Positions 1-9,468 of a DNA stretch of 64,000 bases are shown here, in pieces. Position 1 is the first letter of the stretch. Each line of letters opens with the position of its first letter. Under the pieces are notes generated by a model, which was not told the origin of the DNA, searched no databases, and saw only the letters and a list, made by a program, of their open reading frames with translations. The position numbers and the translations under genes were made by a program. Source of the DNA: Chryseobacterium angstadtii (GTDB taxonomy: Bacteria; Bacteroidota; Bacteroidia; Flavobacteriales; Weeksellaceae); assembly GCF_001045465.1 (NCBI RefSeq), contig NZ_LFND01000002.1:496001-560000 (forward strand), read 5' to 3'.

Positions 1-624
1 GGGGTTACATCCGGGTTCACCTTCCGGAACTGGCAGATTTTTCTTTTTATAAAACTCCGTCCAGAATTCGTTGGTTTTTCCTGTTTTTGGATCAACAAAC
101 GTCATAGGTTCCAGTTTAAAGATACTGCTTTCCCGGAATGACCTTTCTATATAATCTGAGCAATAGTAAGAATTTTCATCTAAAATATAATTGAAGTTAT
201 AAGGCTTTCCAAGCATGGATTCTGCTTTTTTGAGTGCCTGTGGAATGGATTTCTGATATTCAGGCTTCAGTCGGTAAATGATTACTTTCTGCCCGTCATC
301 AGACTGATCTTTAAGAAAGGAAGCAAGCTCCTGTTTTTGGGAACCTCCTTTGGGTGCAGCATGCAATACATACCAGTGACTGCCCTGCTTCTCTGTAATT
401 CCGATATGATCAAATGAAGCTTCTTTCTGTTTTTGGGTTACATTATTAATCGCTCCGGAAAGCCCTGTTTCTTTTGCAGTAACAAAAAGCAGGTCACCAT
501 TTTTTAATGATGTGGCTCCAGGTTGAGAAGTACAGTTCTGAACCAAAAGTAGCACAACAAATAAAATAATAAAGGTAAAAATTTTTCCGGTGTTCAAAAA
601 CAGACTGCTTTTTATTTTAATCAT
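1..624 (-). CDS. YiiX/YebB-like NlpC/P60-type cysteine hydrolase, lipoprotein, partial
   Basis: Reverse-strand reading frame, open from ATG at 624 to the left edge (208 codons, C-terminus missing). The N-terminus is a hydrophobic stretch ending LLLVQNC, a plausible lipoprotein signal. It then has GDLLFV, FDHIGI and YYCSDYI, the spaced His and Cys motifs of permuted papain-like NlpC/P60 proteins of the YiiX (DUF830) type. His of FDHIGI and Cys of YYCSDY are the likely catalytic pair. Family members are thought to cleave amide bonds in cell-envelope or lipid substrates; the substrate here is unknown. It is divergent from the response regulator at 726. Family call is from motifs only. Confidence 0.8.
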   Translation of the reverse strand, partial: MIKIKSSLFLNTGKIFTFIILFVVLLLVQNCTSQPGATSLKNGDLLFVTAKETGLSGAINNVTQKQKEASFDHIGITEKQGSHWYVLHAAPKGGSQKQELASFLKDQSDDGQKVIIYRLKPEYQKSIPQALKKAESMLGKPYNFNYILDENSYYCSDYIERSFRESSIFKLEPMTFVDPKTGKTNEFWTEFYKKKNLPVPEGEPGCNP

Positions 625-691
625 AATTCGTTTATCATTAAGCATCCAAATTTACAAATTGCATTCCTTATATGAATAGGAAAATACTTAC

Positions 692-699
692 TACCTTTG
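692..699 (+). promoter_or_regulatory. -7 box of the two-component operon
   Basis: TACCTTTG matches the Bacteroidota TAnnTTTG -7 element, 26 nt before the ATG at 726. No clear -33 TTTG lies at the expected distance. Confidence 0.5.
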
Positions 700-725
700 C
701 AGAACAGCAATAAAACCCAACTTCT

Positions 726-1430
726 ATGCCTCACATTCTGTTAGTTGAAGATGATAAAAGACTTTCGCAGCTCATTGCGAGGGGACTGATGGAAAATGAC
801 ATGGAAGTAAACACTGCTGCCGACGGTGAGACGGCCTTAAAACTTACCGGATTACTGAATTTCGACCTCATCATTACAGATATTATCCTTCCGGTGAAAA
901 ACGGGCTGGAATTCTGCAAAGAGATCAAAATCCTCAAACCTGAGATTCCGGTCATTATGCTGACAGCACTGGGAACTACCGATGATAAGCTGGAAGGCTT
1001 TGATTCCGGAGCTGATGATTATCTCACGAAACCTTTTGAAATGCGGGAACTGATCGCGAGAATTAAGGTTTTGCTTAAAAGATATTCTTCGTATCGTCCG
1101 GAAGCACCATCAATACTGCGTTATGAAGACATTGAGATGGATCTGAAACTGAAAACCGTCTCCCGTTCCGGAAATCTGATCAAACTTACCCCAAAAGAAT
1201 TCAACCTTATGAAGTTTCTGCTTGAAAATCCTGAAAGGGTACTTTCCCGCCATGAAATTGCAGAAAATGTGTGGGAAACTCATTTTGATACGGGTACGAA
1301 CTTCATTGATGTGTATATTAATTATATCCGGAAAAAAATAGACCGTGATTTTGAAACCAAGCTTATCCATACAAAATCCGGGATGGGTTTTATTTTAAAA
1401 AAGGATTACGAAAACAGTTCCAACCCATAA
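726..1430 (+). CDS. OmpR/PhoB-family response regulator
   Basis: 234 aa. N-terminal receiver domain with the acidic pair ED at residues 8-9, phospho-acceptor Asp52 (in LIITDIILP) and Lys in YLTKPFE. C-terminal winged-helix DNA-binding domain from about residue 130 with KLTPKEFNLMKFLLENP and the terminal GMGFIL hairpin. The histidine kinase starts 9 nt downstream, so the two form a pair. Next genes encode metal efflux, so a CusR/CzcR-like metal-responsive role is inferred by context. Confidence 0.93.
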   Translation: MPHILLVEDDKRLSQLIARGLMENDMEVNTAADGETALKLTGLLNFDLIITDIILPVKNGLEFCKEIKILKPEIPVIMLTALGTTDDKLEGFDSGADDYLTKPFEMRELIARIKVLLKRYSSYRPEAPSILRYEDIEMDLKLKTVSRSGNLIKLTPKEFNLMKFLLENPERVLSRHEIAENVWETHFDTGTNFIDVYINYIRKKIDRDFETKLIHTKSGMGFILKKDYENSSNP

Positions 1431-1439
1431 AAAACAAGG

Positions 1440-2795
1440 ATGAAAGTTAGAACCAGGCTTACTTTACTGTTTACCCTCGTGACTGCTATGCTTATTAGTT
1501 TTTATGCGGTTGCCATCTATTATTCCTCAAAAGAAGCCAGGGAAATTTCGTTTTATACTGAACTTAAAAGTGAAGCTGTTGCCAAAGCCAATCTTTTTTT
1601 CGAAGGTGCATTAACCGAAAAGGAAATGCATCGGCTTTACAAAACCAATACACAAACATTAAGCGAGGTTCAGGTGGCTATTTATGATTCCGGATTTAAT
1701 CTTGTTTATCATGATGATTCCAAAGTGGATTATGTGAAAGAAAATTCCGAGATGCTTTCAAAGATCTTTAAAAAAAAGCAGCTCTTCTTTTTTCTGGATG
1801 ATTTTCAGGTGACAGGAATTGTGTATTCTCATAACGGAAAACAGTATGCTGTTACAGCCGCAGCTTATGACCAGTACGGATATAATTCAATTAATCATTT
1901 ATTGACCATCAGCATTATTTCGTTTATCATTATTCTGGTCCTTATTTATCTGGCCGGTCTTTTCCTTTCGAAAAAAGCACTGAGTCCTGCGGTGAGAATG
2001 GTAGAGCAGATCAAAAGAATTAATGCAGGAAAATTACAGCTCAGACTTGATGAATCTGAAGAAAAAGGAGAATTTCATGAACTGGAAAAGAATTTTAACC
2101 AGATGCTGGAAAGGCTTGAGCATTCATTTACCACCCAAAAACATTTTGTTTCCAATATTTCGCATGAGCTGAATACGCCGCTGGCCTCTATGACGGCTGA
2201 ACTGGAACTTGCTCTGCAAAAAAATTATACTCAGAATGAATATCAGACCATTATTCTGAATGCATTAGCTGATGTAAAAAATATGAGCAGGCTTTCCGGA
2301 AGTCTGATGGATCTTGCCAAAGCCAGCTATGATCCTACGGAAATAAGTTTTTCTGAGGTCCGGATAGATGAAATCCTGATGGATTCTTATGCTAAAATCA
2401 GAAAAGAAAATCCTCAATACAAAATCCAGCTCAATGTAGATCTTGAAATTGAGGAGTCTCAGCTTTTACACAGAGGAAATCCTTATCTTCTTATGGTGGC
2501 CTTCAACAATCTGATAGATAATACCTGTAAATATGCATCAGATAACACTTGTTTGGTGAATGCCTCTCTAATCTCCGAACGTCTTTCCATTGAATTTACC
2601 AACAAAGGAATCCCTGTTTCGGAAAAAGACCTTCATCATATATTCAAACCTTTCTACAGAGCCGAAAATTCCTTTGATCAAAAAGGATACGGAATAGGTC
2701 TGTATCTTACCCAAAAGATTGTTGATCTTCACCATGCACAAATCCATGTTTCTTCCGGGGAAAACACTACCAACTTTCAGATTATTTTTGAATGA
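1440..2795 (+). CDS. Sensor histidine kinase of the metal-efflux locus
   Basis: 451 aa. Transmembrane segments at about 7-28 and 153-176 enclose a periplasmic sensor of about 125 residues. A HAMP linker follows, then HisKA with phospho-acceptor His242 in SNISHELNTPLASM and a HATPase domain with N-box NNLIDNTCKYA and G-box GYGIGLYLTQKIV. Cognate partner of the response regulator just upstream. Domain order is that of CusS/CzcS-type kinases; the sensed ligand cannot be read from sequence, and the sensor lacks an obvious His/Met cluster. Confidence 0.92.
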   Translation: MKVRTRLTLLFTLVTAMLISFYAVAIYYSSKEAREISFYTELKSEAVAKANLFFEGALTEKEMHRLYKTNTQTLSEVQVAIYDSGFNLVYHDDSKVDYVKENSEMLSKIFKKKQLFFFLDDFQVTGIVYSHNGKQYAVTAAAYDQYGYNSINHLLTISIISFIIILVLIYLAGLFLSKKALSPAVRMVEQIKRINAGKLQLRLDESEEKGEFHELEKNFNQMLERLEHSFTTQKHFVSNISHELNTPLASMTAELELALQKNYTQNEYQTIILNALADVKNMSRLSGSLMDLAKASYDPTEISFSEVRIDEILMDSYAKIRKENPQYKIQLNVDLEIEESQLLHRGNPYLLMVAFNNLIDNTCKYASDNTCLVNASLISERLSIEFTNKGIPVSEKDLHHIFKPFYRAENSFDQKGYGIGLYLTQKIVDLHHAQIHVSSGENTTNFQIIFE

Positions 2796-2940
2796 AAAAT
2801 GAAAAGTGAAGAGTGAAAAATAATGAATGATGAATGGTGAACCTTATCTCTACAATTCATCGCGCCACTTCTAACTTCTAACTTCTAACTTCTAACTTCT
2901 CTAATAGAATTCTAATCATTTTCTAAAACATCTCTAACGA
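2796..2940. repeat. Short-period intergenic repeat with ACTTCTA heptamer tract
   Basis: Low-complexity DNA after the kinase gene. Positions 2867-2900 hold almost five tandem copies of ACTTCTA. Before it (2799-2842) is a degenerate run of GAATGATGAATGG type. A related tract lies at about 44370-44465. No coding potential seen. Confidence 0.8.
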
Positions 2941-2960
2941 CTTCCCACAGCCGTTACATT

Positions 2961-3083
2961 TACCTTTGCAGCAAAATAATTCAAACTATGGATTCAGATC
3001 CTTCACATTCTTACCAATCATAGGGCTTTTCTGAGCATGCTTATTCTGTATGCCTGATAAAGGCCTGCAAAAAAGAAAAAGTT
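2961..3083 (+). promoter_or_regulatory. Promoter and leader of the mgtC-efflux operon
   Basis: TACCTTTG at 2961-2968 fits the Bacteroidota -7 box and implies a start near 2975, giving a leader of about 110 nt. The leader holds an 11-codon ORF (ATG 2988, stop ending 3023, peptide MDSDPSHSYQS) followed by a small hairpin GCATGC/GTATGC (3035-3040 with 3048-3053). This suggests the efflux genes have their own promoter apart from the two-component genes. Confidence 0.45.
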
Positions 3084-3779
3084 ATGACTACATTAGAATT
3101 TGCGATCCGCTTATCTACCGCTCTTGTTTTGGGTACAGCTATTGGTTTTGAAAGACAGTGGCATCAGAAAAATGCGGGCCTAAGAACCAATACACTGGTC
3201 TGCTTAGGATCGGCAGCATTTGTTTTATTATCTCTCAAAATCGGGGGCGACGCTACAGGAAGAATAGCATCATACATTGTCAGCGGCATCGGTTTCCTCG
3301 GCGGCGGTGTTATTATGAAAGACGGTCTTACTGTTCGCGGGCTGAATACTGCTGCAACTTTATGGTGTTCTGCGTCTGTAGGTTCACTGGCTGCATTGGG
3401 TTTTGTAACCGAAGCGGGATTGACAGCAGGGCTTATTATCTTAACCCACACCGTGCTGCGTCCTTTGGGGAAAACATTGGGTTCACCTACCATCCGCACC
3501 AGCACTTCCGAATATCTTATCACTATTAAATGCAGGACTGAAATTGAAAATCACGCAAGAGTATTGCTGATGCAGTCTTTCAATTCTACAGACCAGATTC
3601 TTTTGAAATCCCTTACCAGCGACGATACTGAAACCCCGGAAAATATTGTGATTTCTGCAGAAGTATATTCCTCTTCACCACAGGACAGCATGATAGAGAA
3701 AGCCGTCAGCAGGCTTACCCTTGAAGATAAAATCACTAAGGTAAGCTGGGAAATCATCGGAAGTGAAAACGATTTATAA
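3084..3779 (+). CDS. MgtC/SapB-family membrane protein
   Basis: 231 aa. The N-terminal 140 residues form four to five hydrophobic helices with the family core IGFERQWHQKNAGLRTNTLV and GGGVIMKDG. The C-terminal soluble part (about 145-231) resembles the ACT-like tail of MgtC proteins. MgtC proteins inhibit F-type ATP synthase and help survival at low magnesium; the wider family is poorly defined. It leads the efflux genes and its stop overlaps the longest possible reading of the next gene, so translation may be coupled. Confidence 0.88.
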   Translation: MTTLEFAIRLSTALVLGTAIGFERQWHQKNAGLRTNTLVCLGSAAFVLLSLKIGGDATGRIASYIVSGIGFLGGGVIMKDGLTVRGLNTAATLWCSASVGSLAALGFVTEAGLTAGLIILTHTVLRPLGKTLGSPTIRTSTSEYLITIKCRTEIENHARVLLMQSFNSTDQILLKSLTSDDTETPENIVISAEVYSSSPQDSMIEKAVSRLTLEDKITKVSWEIIGSENDL

Positions 3780-3798
3780 ACTTAAAAATCCAAGTAAA

Positions 3799-4926
3799 AT
3801 GACTCTCAAAAACAAACTTATCCTTACTCATATGTGCTGTATGAAAACCTTCTTCATATTACCTTTCTTTTTATCATGTCACGAGAAGAAAACAGAACCT
3901 CAGCAGAAAGAGACGTTCATCATCCGGAAAAACCATGTTATCATAGCAGACAACGACCCTGTATTAAAAAAAATCATTACAGAAACCGTTTCGGAGCAGG
4001 AATACAGCAACAGCATTATCTCAGCCGGGACCATAGAAACCATTCCCAATAATTATGCGGAAATAGCCAGTCCGTTTTCCGGAAGAGTGATCAGGTCTTT
4101 TGTGAATATCGGGCAGAGCGTAAAAGCAGGAAGTCCTGTTTTCGAAATCCTTTCTCCCGGATATTCTTCTGTTCAGAAAGAGTATTCTGATGCTTTAAAT
4201 GATGCCCGGCTTGCCGAAAAAAACTATAAACGCCAGCAGGATCTCGTAAAACATGGGGTCGGTATTCAAAAAGAGCTGGAAGAAACCGAAACCGAATATA
4301 AAAATAAAAAGACCTCTCTCGCCAATGCCGCTTCTACTTTAAATGCTTATAACAGTAAAGGTTCAGGAGGCACCTATATTATTAAAGCGCCAATCAGTGG
4401 AGAAATTATTTCCAACAGAATTGTTAGCGGACAATATCTGAAAGAAGATTCGGAGCCGGTAGTCATCATCGCTGAACTTTCAAAAGTCTGGATCACAGGT
4501 GCCGTGAAAGAAAAAGACATCCGGTTTATAAGTCCGGGAGATCCTGTATCCGTAAAAGTAAATACCTATCCGGATATGGAAATTACCGGGAAAGTATACC
4601 ATATCAGTGAGCTTGTGGATGAAGAAACCCGAAGCATAAAAGTTCTTATCCAGTGTGACAATCCGCAAAGAAAATTAAAACCAGGAATGTTTGCTGCCGT
4701 TACTTATTCCGCAGGCACAGAAAAAGCAGTGGTTATTCCTTCTGGCGCATTGATGCAGGAAGGAGATCATCAGTATGTCTGGATAAAAACGGGTAGGAAT
4801 GAATTTGTAAAACAGATCGTCAGCCCCGGCAGTACTTACGAGAAAACAATCAGAATCACTTCAGGGCTCAAACCGGGAGATATCATTATGACCCAGGGTG
4901 GAATTTATATGCCTGACACAAAATAA
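3799..4926 (+). CDS. Heavy-metal RND efflux periplasmic adaptor (CusB/CzcB type), lipoprotein
   Basis: About 375 aa from ATG 3799. An upstream in-frame ATG at 3763 would overlap mgtC by 17 nt, and ATG 3841 gives a very short signal ending FLSC. The LSC motif indicates a lipidated membrane-fusion protein. It has a biotinyl-lipoyl half motif (ASPFSGRVI), a helical hairpin about residues 115-175 (KNYKRQQDLVKHGV), the second lipoyl half (IKAPISGEIISNRIV) and beta-barrel domains. It links the inner-membrane pump to the TolC channel. The pump follows after 65 nt. Confidence 0.9.
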   Translation: MTLKNKLILTHMCCMKTFFILPFFLSCHEKKTEPQQKETFIIRKNHVIIADNDPVLKKIITETVSEQEYSNSIISAGTIETIPNNYAEIASPFSGRVIRSFVNIGQSVKAGSPVFEILSPGYSSVQKEYSDALNDARLAEKNYKRQQDLVKHGVGIQKELEETETEYKNKKTSLANAASTLNAYNSKGSGGTYIIKAPISGEIISNRIVSGQYLKEDSEPVVIIAELSKVWITGAVKEKDIRFISPGDPVSVKVNTYPDMEITGKVYHISELVDEETRSIKVLIQCDNPQRKLKPGMFAAVTYSAGTEKAVVIPSGALMQEGDHQYVWIKTGRNEFVKQIVSPGSTYEKTIRITSGLKPGDIIMTQGGIYMPDTK

Positions 4927-4991
4927 TAAGCTTTCAAAAATCCGGAATAGATCAACAGCTAAGAACATTTCCGGACCATTAAATCAATCTT

Positions 4992-7900
4992 ATGAAAAAA
5001 TTACTCACACTCTCTATACAGAAGAGATGGCTTATGCTTGCCCTTTTCTTACTCTTAGGCATTTTCGGATATTATTCCTGGACAAAACTTTCCGTGGAAG
5101 CCTATCCGGATATTGCCGATACCACTTCACAGGTAGTAACTCAGGTTCCGGGACTGGCTACCGAAGAAGTAGAGCAACAAATAACGATTCCTTTGGAAAG
5201 ATCACTCAACGGCCTTCCGGGAATGCATATTATGCGAAGTAAAAGTACCTTCGGACTCTCCATGATCACTATGGTGTTTGATGATGGTGTTGATGATTAC
5301 TGGGCAAGACAGCGTATTCAGGAAAGACTTTCAGAAGCTGAGCTTCCTTATAATGCACAGCCCGGCCTCGATCCTTTAACCTCTCCGGTGGGAGAAATCT
5401 ACCGCTATATCATTGAAGGCAACGGACAAAGCCTGAGAGAACTTACAGATCTGCAGAATTTCGTTATTATCCCAAGAATCAAGCAAGTGACAGGCATTGC
5501 GGATGTGACAAACTTTGGAGGAATTACCACCCAGTTTCAGATTGAACTGGATCCTCAAAAGCTGGATCAGTATGGATTGTCTTTATCTGAAGTCACGGAA
5601 ACCATCACCAAAAACAACAGTAATGCCGGAGGAAGTATGCTCCCACGGGGTGATCTTGCTTACGTAGTGCGTGGAATCGGGTTGATCAAAGATCTGGATG
5701 ATCTGGGCAAAATTGTGATTAAAACCGAAAAAGGAGTTCCTGTATTTTTACATGATGTAGGTACCCTGAAATACGGAAATCTTGAAAGAAAGGGAATTCT
5801 GGGTTATACTGACAGAAACCGGAATTATAATGAAAGCACCGGAGGCATTGTTCTTCTCTTAAAAGGGCAGAATCCTTCTGTGGTTTTAAAGGATGTTCAT
5901 CAAGCCATTGAAGAACTGAACAGCCACATTCTTCCTGCCGGGGTAAAAATTCATCCTTATCTGGACCGGACCGATCTGGTCAATACAACCCTGACTACGG
6001 TAACCCATACTTTAACGGAAGGCATTGTTTTGGTCATTATTATTCTGATTGTATTTCTGGGAAGCTGGAGAGGAGCACTGCTTGTAGCGATCACCATTCC
6101 TTTGTCCCTGCTTATTGCATTTATTCTGATGCATTTTACCCATATTCCTGCCAATCTGCTTTCATTAGGAGCCATAGACTTCGGAATTATTGTAGACGGA
6201 TCCATCGTCATGCTGGAAGGTATTTTAAAAAAGAGAGAAGAGCATCCTGAAAAGGAGCTGGAAGAAAAAAGCATCATTCAGAGAGCCACTGAAATAGCGA
6301 AACCTATTTTCTTTTCCACCATTATTATCATTACGGCTTATCTTCCGCTGTTCGCTTTTGAAAGGGTAGAAAAAAAGCTTTTTACGCCAATGGCTTTTAC
6401 GATCGGGTACGCGCTACTGGGCGCATTGGCTGCGGCATTGATCTTAATTCCCGGGCTGGCTTATGTGATTTATAAAAAGCCTCAGAAAATATTCCATAAC
6501 CGATGGCTGGAAAGAATAAGTGATTTTTATGGTAAAAGAATTAATAAAATCATTCAAGCTCCCAAGAAAGTACTCCTTCCTGCCGGCATTATTCTTTTTT
6601 CTGCCGGATTGTTTTCCTATTTCGTGGGAAAAGATTTCCTGCCGGAGCTGGATGAGGGTTCTATATGGCTTCAGGTACAGCTTCCTCCCGGAATTTCATT
6701 AGACAAAGCAAAGGAAATGAGCAATTCTCTGCGTGCACAGACCATGAAACACTCTGAAATCACTTACGTTATGGTGCAGGCCGGAAGAAATGACGACGGT
6801 ACCGATCCGTGGACCGCTTCCCATTTTGAGGTTTCTGTCGGGATAAAACCTTACAAAGAATGGGCATCCGGAAAAACCAAAGCCGATCTTATCAGAGAGC
6901 TTGCCGATGATTATAAAAATATGCCCGGATTTTCGGTAGGGTTTTCCCAGCCGATGATTGACGGAGTGATGGACAAAATCTCGGGAGCTCACAGTGAGCT
7001 TGTGGTAAAAGTATACGGCGATGATTTTAAAGGAACCAGAAAAATTGCAGAACAGATTCTTTCCACTTTAAAAACCATTCCGGGATCTACTGATCTTGCC
7101 ATTGACCAGGAACCGCCTCTTCCTCAACTGCAGATTATTGCAGACCGGGATAAGATCGCCCAGTACGGACTGAATGTTGCCGATGTGGCGGATCTCATTG
7201 AAACCGCTTTGGGTGGAAAGGCTATTTCACAGATTTTCATCGGGAATAAGGTGTATGATATTTCCTGCCGGTATGCAGAAAACAGCCGCAATACTCCGGA
7301 TAAGGTAGGAAATCTAATGCTGACTTCAGCTTCAGGAGCTAAAATACCTCTTTCCCAAGTTGCCGAAATTAAATTGAGTACCGGAGAAAGTACCATTACC
7401 CGCGAAATGAATAAAAGACACCTTACCGTAAAACTGAATTTGAGAGACCGGGATCTTTCTTCGTTTCTGAAGGAAGCCCAGGATACGATTGAAAAAGATA
7501 TCCGCTACGATCATCAAAAATACCAGATTAAATGGGGCGGACAGTTTGAAAATAAAAACAGGGCTTATTCCCGGTTGGCTTTTATCGTTCCTCTGGCATT
7601 GTCTGCCATGTTTCTCCTGCTTTACGGAGCCTTCGGAAATTTCAGACAGGCACTGGTTCTGATGAGCATTATTCCTCTTGCTTTATTCGGGGGGATGCTA
7701 GCATTGAATGTCCGGGGTATGACTTTAAATGTTTCTTCTGCAGTAGGTTTTATTGCGCTTTTCGGAGTAGCCGTGCAGAACGGAGTCATTATGGTGTCTC
7801 ATATGAATACACTCAGAAAAGAAGGTTTCGATCTAAAAACTTCGGTGATCAAAGGAGCAGAAGACCGCTTCAGACCTGTACTGATGACTGCTTCTGTTGC

Positions 7901-8087
7901 CGTGATAGGGTTATTCCCTGCTTCATTAGCCACCGGAATCGGGTCTGATGTACAGAGACCTTTAGCGACTGTAATTGTGTACGGTCTCATGTTCTCTACC
8001 CTTCTTACCTTATTTATCCTTCCCGCGATCTATTATCTCGCAGAATATCGTTTTGACCAAAAAAAATTAACATCAGATGAAATTTAA
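4992..8087 (+). CDS. CusA/CzcA-family heavy-metal efflux RND pump
   Basis: 1031 aa, full length for an RND pump: 12 transmembrane helices with two large periplasmic loops. TM4 has DFGIIVDGSIVMLEG (Asp396, Asp402), the proton-relay motif of HME pumps for divalent cations such as Zn, Co, Cd or Ni; Cu/Ag pumps usually lack the DFG part. The EN that normally ends the motif is EG here. The next ORF overlaps by 11 nt, so the outer-membrane channel is translationally coupled. Metal specificity is inferred from the motif, not proven. Confidence 0.93.
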   Translation: MKKLLTLSIQKRWLMLALFLLLGIFGYYSWTKLSVEAYPDIADTTSQVVTQVPGLATEEVEQQITIPLERSLNGLPGMHIMRSKSTFGLSMITMVFDDGVDDYWARQRIQERLSEAELPYNAQPGLDPLTSPVGEIYRYIIEGNGQSLRELTDLQNFVIIPRIKQVTGIADVTNFGGITTQFQIELDPQKLDQYGLSLSEVTETITKNNSNAGGSMLPRGDLAYVVRGIGLIKDLDDLGKIVIKTEKGVPVFLHDVGTLKYGNLERKGILGYTDRNRNYNESTGGIVLLLKGQNPSVVLKDVHQAIEELNSHILPAGVKIHPYLDRTDLVNTTLTTVTHTLTEGIVLVIIILIVFLGSWRGALLVAITIPLSLLIAFILMHFTHIPANLLSLGAIDFGIIVDGSIVMLEGILKKREEHPEKELEEKSIIQRATEIAKPIFFSTIIIITAYLPLFAFERVEKKLFTPMAFTIGYALLGALAAALILIPGLAYVIYKKPQKIFHNRWLERISDFYGKRINKIIQAPKKVLLPAGIILFSAGLFSYFVGKDFLPELDEGSIWLQVQLPPGISLDKAKEMSNSLRAQTMKHSEITYVMVQAGRNDDGTDPWTASHFEVSVGIKPYKEWASGKTKADLIRELADDYKNMPGFSVGFSQPMIDGVMDKISGAHSELVVKVYGDDFKGTRKIAEQILSTLKTIPGSTDLAIDQEPPLPQLQIIADRDKIAQYGLNVADVADLIETALGGKAISQIFIGNKVYDISCRYAENSRNTPDKVGNLMLTSASGAKIPLSQVAEIKLSTGESTITREMNKRHLTVKLNLRDRDLSSFLKEAQDTIEKDIRYDHQKYQIKWGGQFENKNRAYSRLAFIVPLALSAMFLLLYGAFGNFRQALVLMSIIPLALFGGMLALNVRGMTLNVSSAVGFIALFGVAVQNGVIMVSHMNTLRKEGFDLKTSVIKGAEDRFRPVLMTASVAVIGLFPASLATGIGSDVQRPLATVIVYGLMFSTLLTLFILPAIYYLAEYRFDQKKLTSDEI

Positions 8088-9336
8088 AATCATTTTTATC
8101 CTATTCACGGCTGTATCTTTTCATTGTACTTTAAAAGCCCAGGAAAAGGAATCATTAAGTTTTTCCTCCTATCTCAATCAGGTTCGGGAAAAAAATCTCA
8201 GTTATACAGCTCAGAAGTATAATGTGAACATGGCTGATGCAGCTATACTTACTGCTGGAATTTTTCCTGATCCGCAAATTGAAATGGAAACTTCCGACAA
8301 TGGTGTTTCAAAAAAAATGGGGTATACAATAGGAACTTCATTAAGCTGGACTCTCGAACTGGGAAAGAAAAGAAAAGCCAGAATAGGAGTAGCAAAACAA
8401 CAGGCTGAATACACACAACTTCAGTTGCAGGACTTTCTCAGAAATCTGATTGCAGATGCTTCTCTGAGTTATATTGAGGCTTTAAAAACAAAATCTCTTG
8501 CGGAAGTTCAGAGGGATTCTTACCTCAGTATGGATCGGCTCGCCAAATCCGACAGCATCAGATACAGACTGGGAGCTATTTCACTTGTCACTTCCAAACA
8601 GAGCAGGCTGGAAGCTTCTTCTTTACTTAATGACCTTTATGTGGCGGAAAGCAGCAGCAGACAAGCATTTTCCGCACTTTCTATTTTTTTGGGAACCGAT
8701 CCGGAGGAAAGTGATATCAGCGGTGATTTCAAAGCTTTCAACAGAGATTTCAGTTTTGAGGATCTTATTATACAGGCCGTTAACCACAGAACAGATCTTC
8801 TTGCCTCAAAGCAAAATATTCATACGGCAGCCAGTCTTGTACAGCTTGAAAAAGCCAAGCGGGTTATAGACCTCGGGCTGAGCGCGGGAGCTGAACACAA
8901 TACATGGGCCACCAACGAAATTGCACCGTCACCAGCTGTGAATGCCGTAAAATTGGGAGCCAGTATTCCTCTGAAATTTTCGAACCGAAGAAATGCAGAT
9001 CTGAAAATAGCAGAAATAGGGCGCATGCAGGCCGAAACTGAATATAAACAGATTGAAAACAGCGTCCGGACAGAAGTTACACAAGCCTATCAGCAGTATG
9101 AGGCTACACAGAAACAGCTGAAGCAGTTTGACAACGGAATGCTTTCAGAGGCTAAAAGTATTCTTGAGGGCATCAGTTACAGTTATCAAAGAGGGGAAAG
9201 TTCTATTCTGGAGGTCTTGAATGCACAGAGAACTTATAATGATATCAGACAGCGTTATATTGAGGTGCTGGCTGACAATGCGGTGGCTCTTGTAGAGCTG
9301 GAGAGGAAAACGGGTATGTGGGATATTGATTTCTGA
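8077..9336 (+). CDS. TolC-family outer-membrane channel of the metal efflux system
   Basis: 419 aa with a cleavable signal peptide ending near LKAQ. Long heptad-rich helices (for example KSLAEVQRDSYLSMDRLA and KQLKQFDNGMLSEAKSI) and the usual duplicated OEP domains mark a TolC/CusC relative. It lacks a lipobox. It starts inside the last codons of the pump gene and closes the tripartite system. Confidence 0.9.
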   Translation: MKFKIIFILFTAVSFHCTLKAQEKESLSFSSYLNQVREKNLSYTAQKYNVNMADAAILTAGIFPDPQIEMETSDNGVSKKMGYTIGTSLSWTLELGKKRKARIGVAKQQAEYTQLQLQDFLRNLIADASLSYIEALKTKSLAEVQRDSYLSMDRLAKSDSIRYRLGAISLVTSKQSRLEASSLLNDLYVAESSSRQAFSALSIFLGTDPEESDISGDFKAFNRDFSFEDLIIQAVNHRTDLLASKQNIHTAASLVQLEKAKRVIDLGLSAGAEHNTWATNEIAPSPAVNAVKLGASIPLKFSNRRNADLKIAEIGRMQAETEYKQIENSVRTEVTQAYQQYEATQKQLKQFDNGMLSEAKSILEGISYSYQRGESSILEVLNAQRTYNDIRQRYIEVLADNAVALVELERKTGMWDIDF

Positions 9337-9468
9337 TGGAGGTTTTTCTAATTTTTTAATATTTGTGCAAATGATTGTGTATCCTTTTTTGGTTGGATTT
9401 TTTTTAACCACGAATTTCACGGATGAGCACAGATGATTGTGGATAATATTATAATGTCTTGATAGAGT
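9337..9468. repeat. Intergenic spacer with partial dispersed repeat
   Basis: Contains TTAACCACGAATTTCACGG followed by GATGAGCACAGATG (about 9405-9437), a short relative of the repeat seen at 20071-20220 and 46676-46840. No gene seen. Confidence 0.45.

Noticed and set aside
3158-3529. Long overlapping frames inside the mgtC-like gene on both strands
   Set aside because: The main frame encodes a clear MgtC protein; the others have atypical composition and no motifs.
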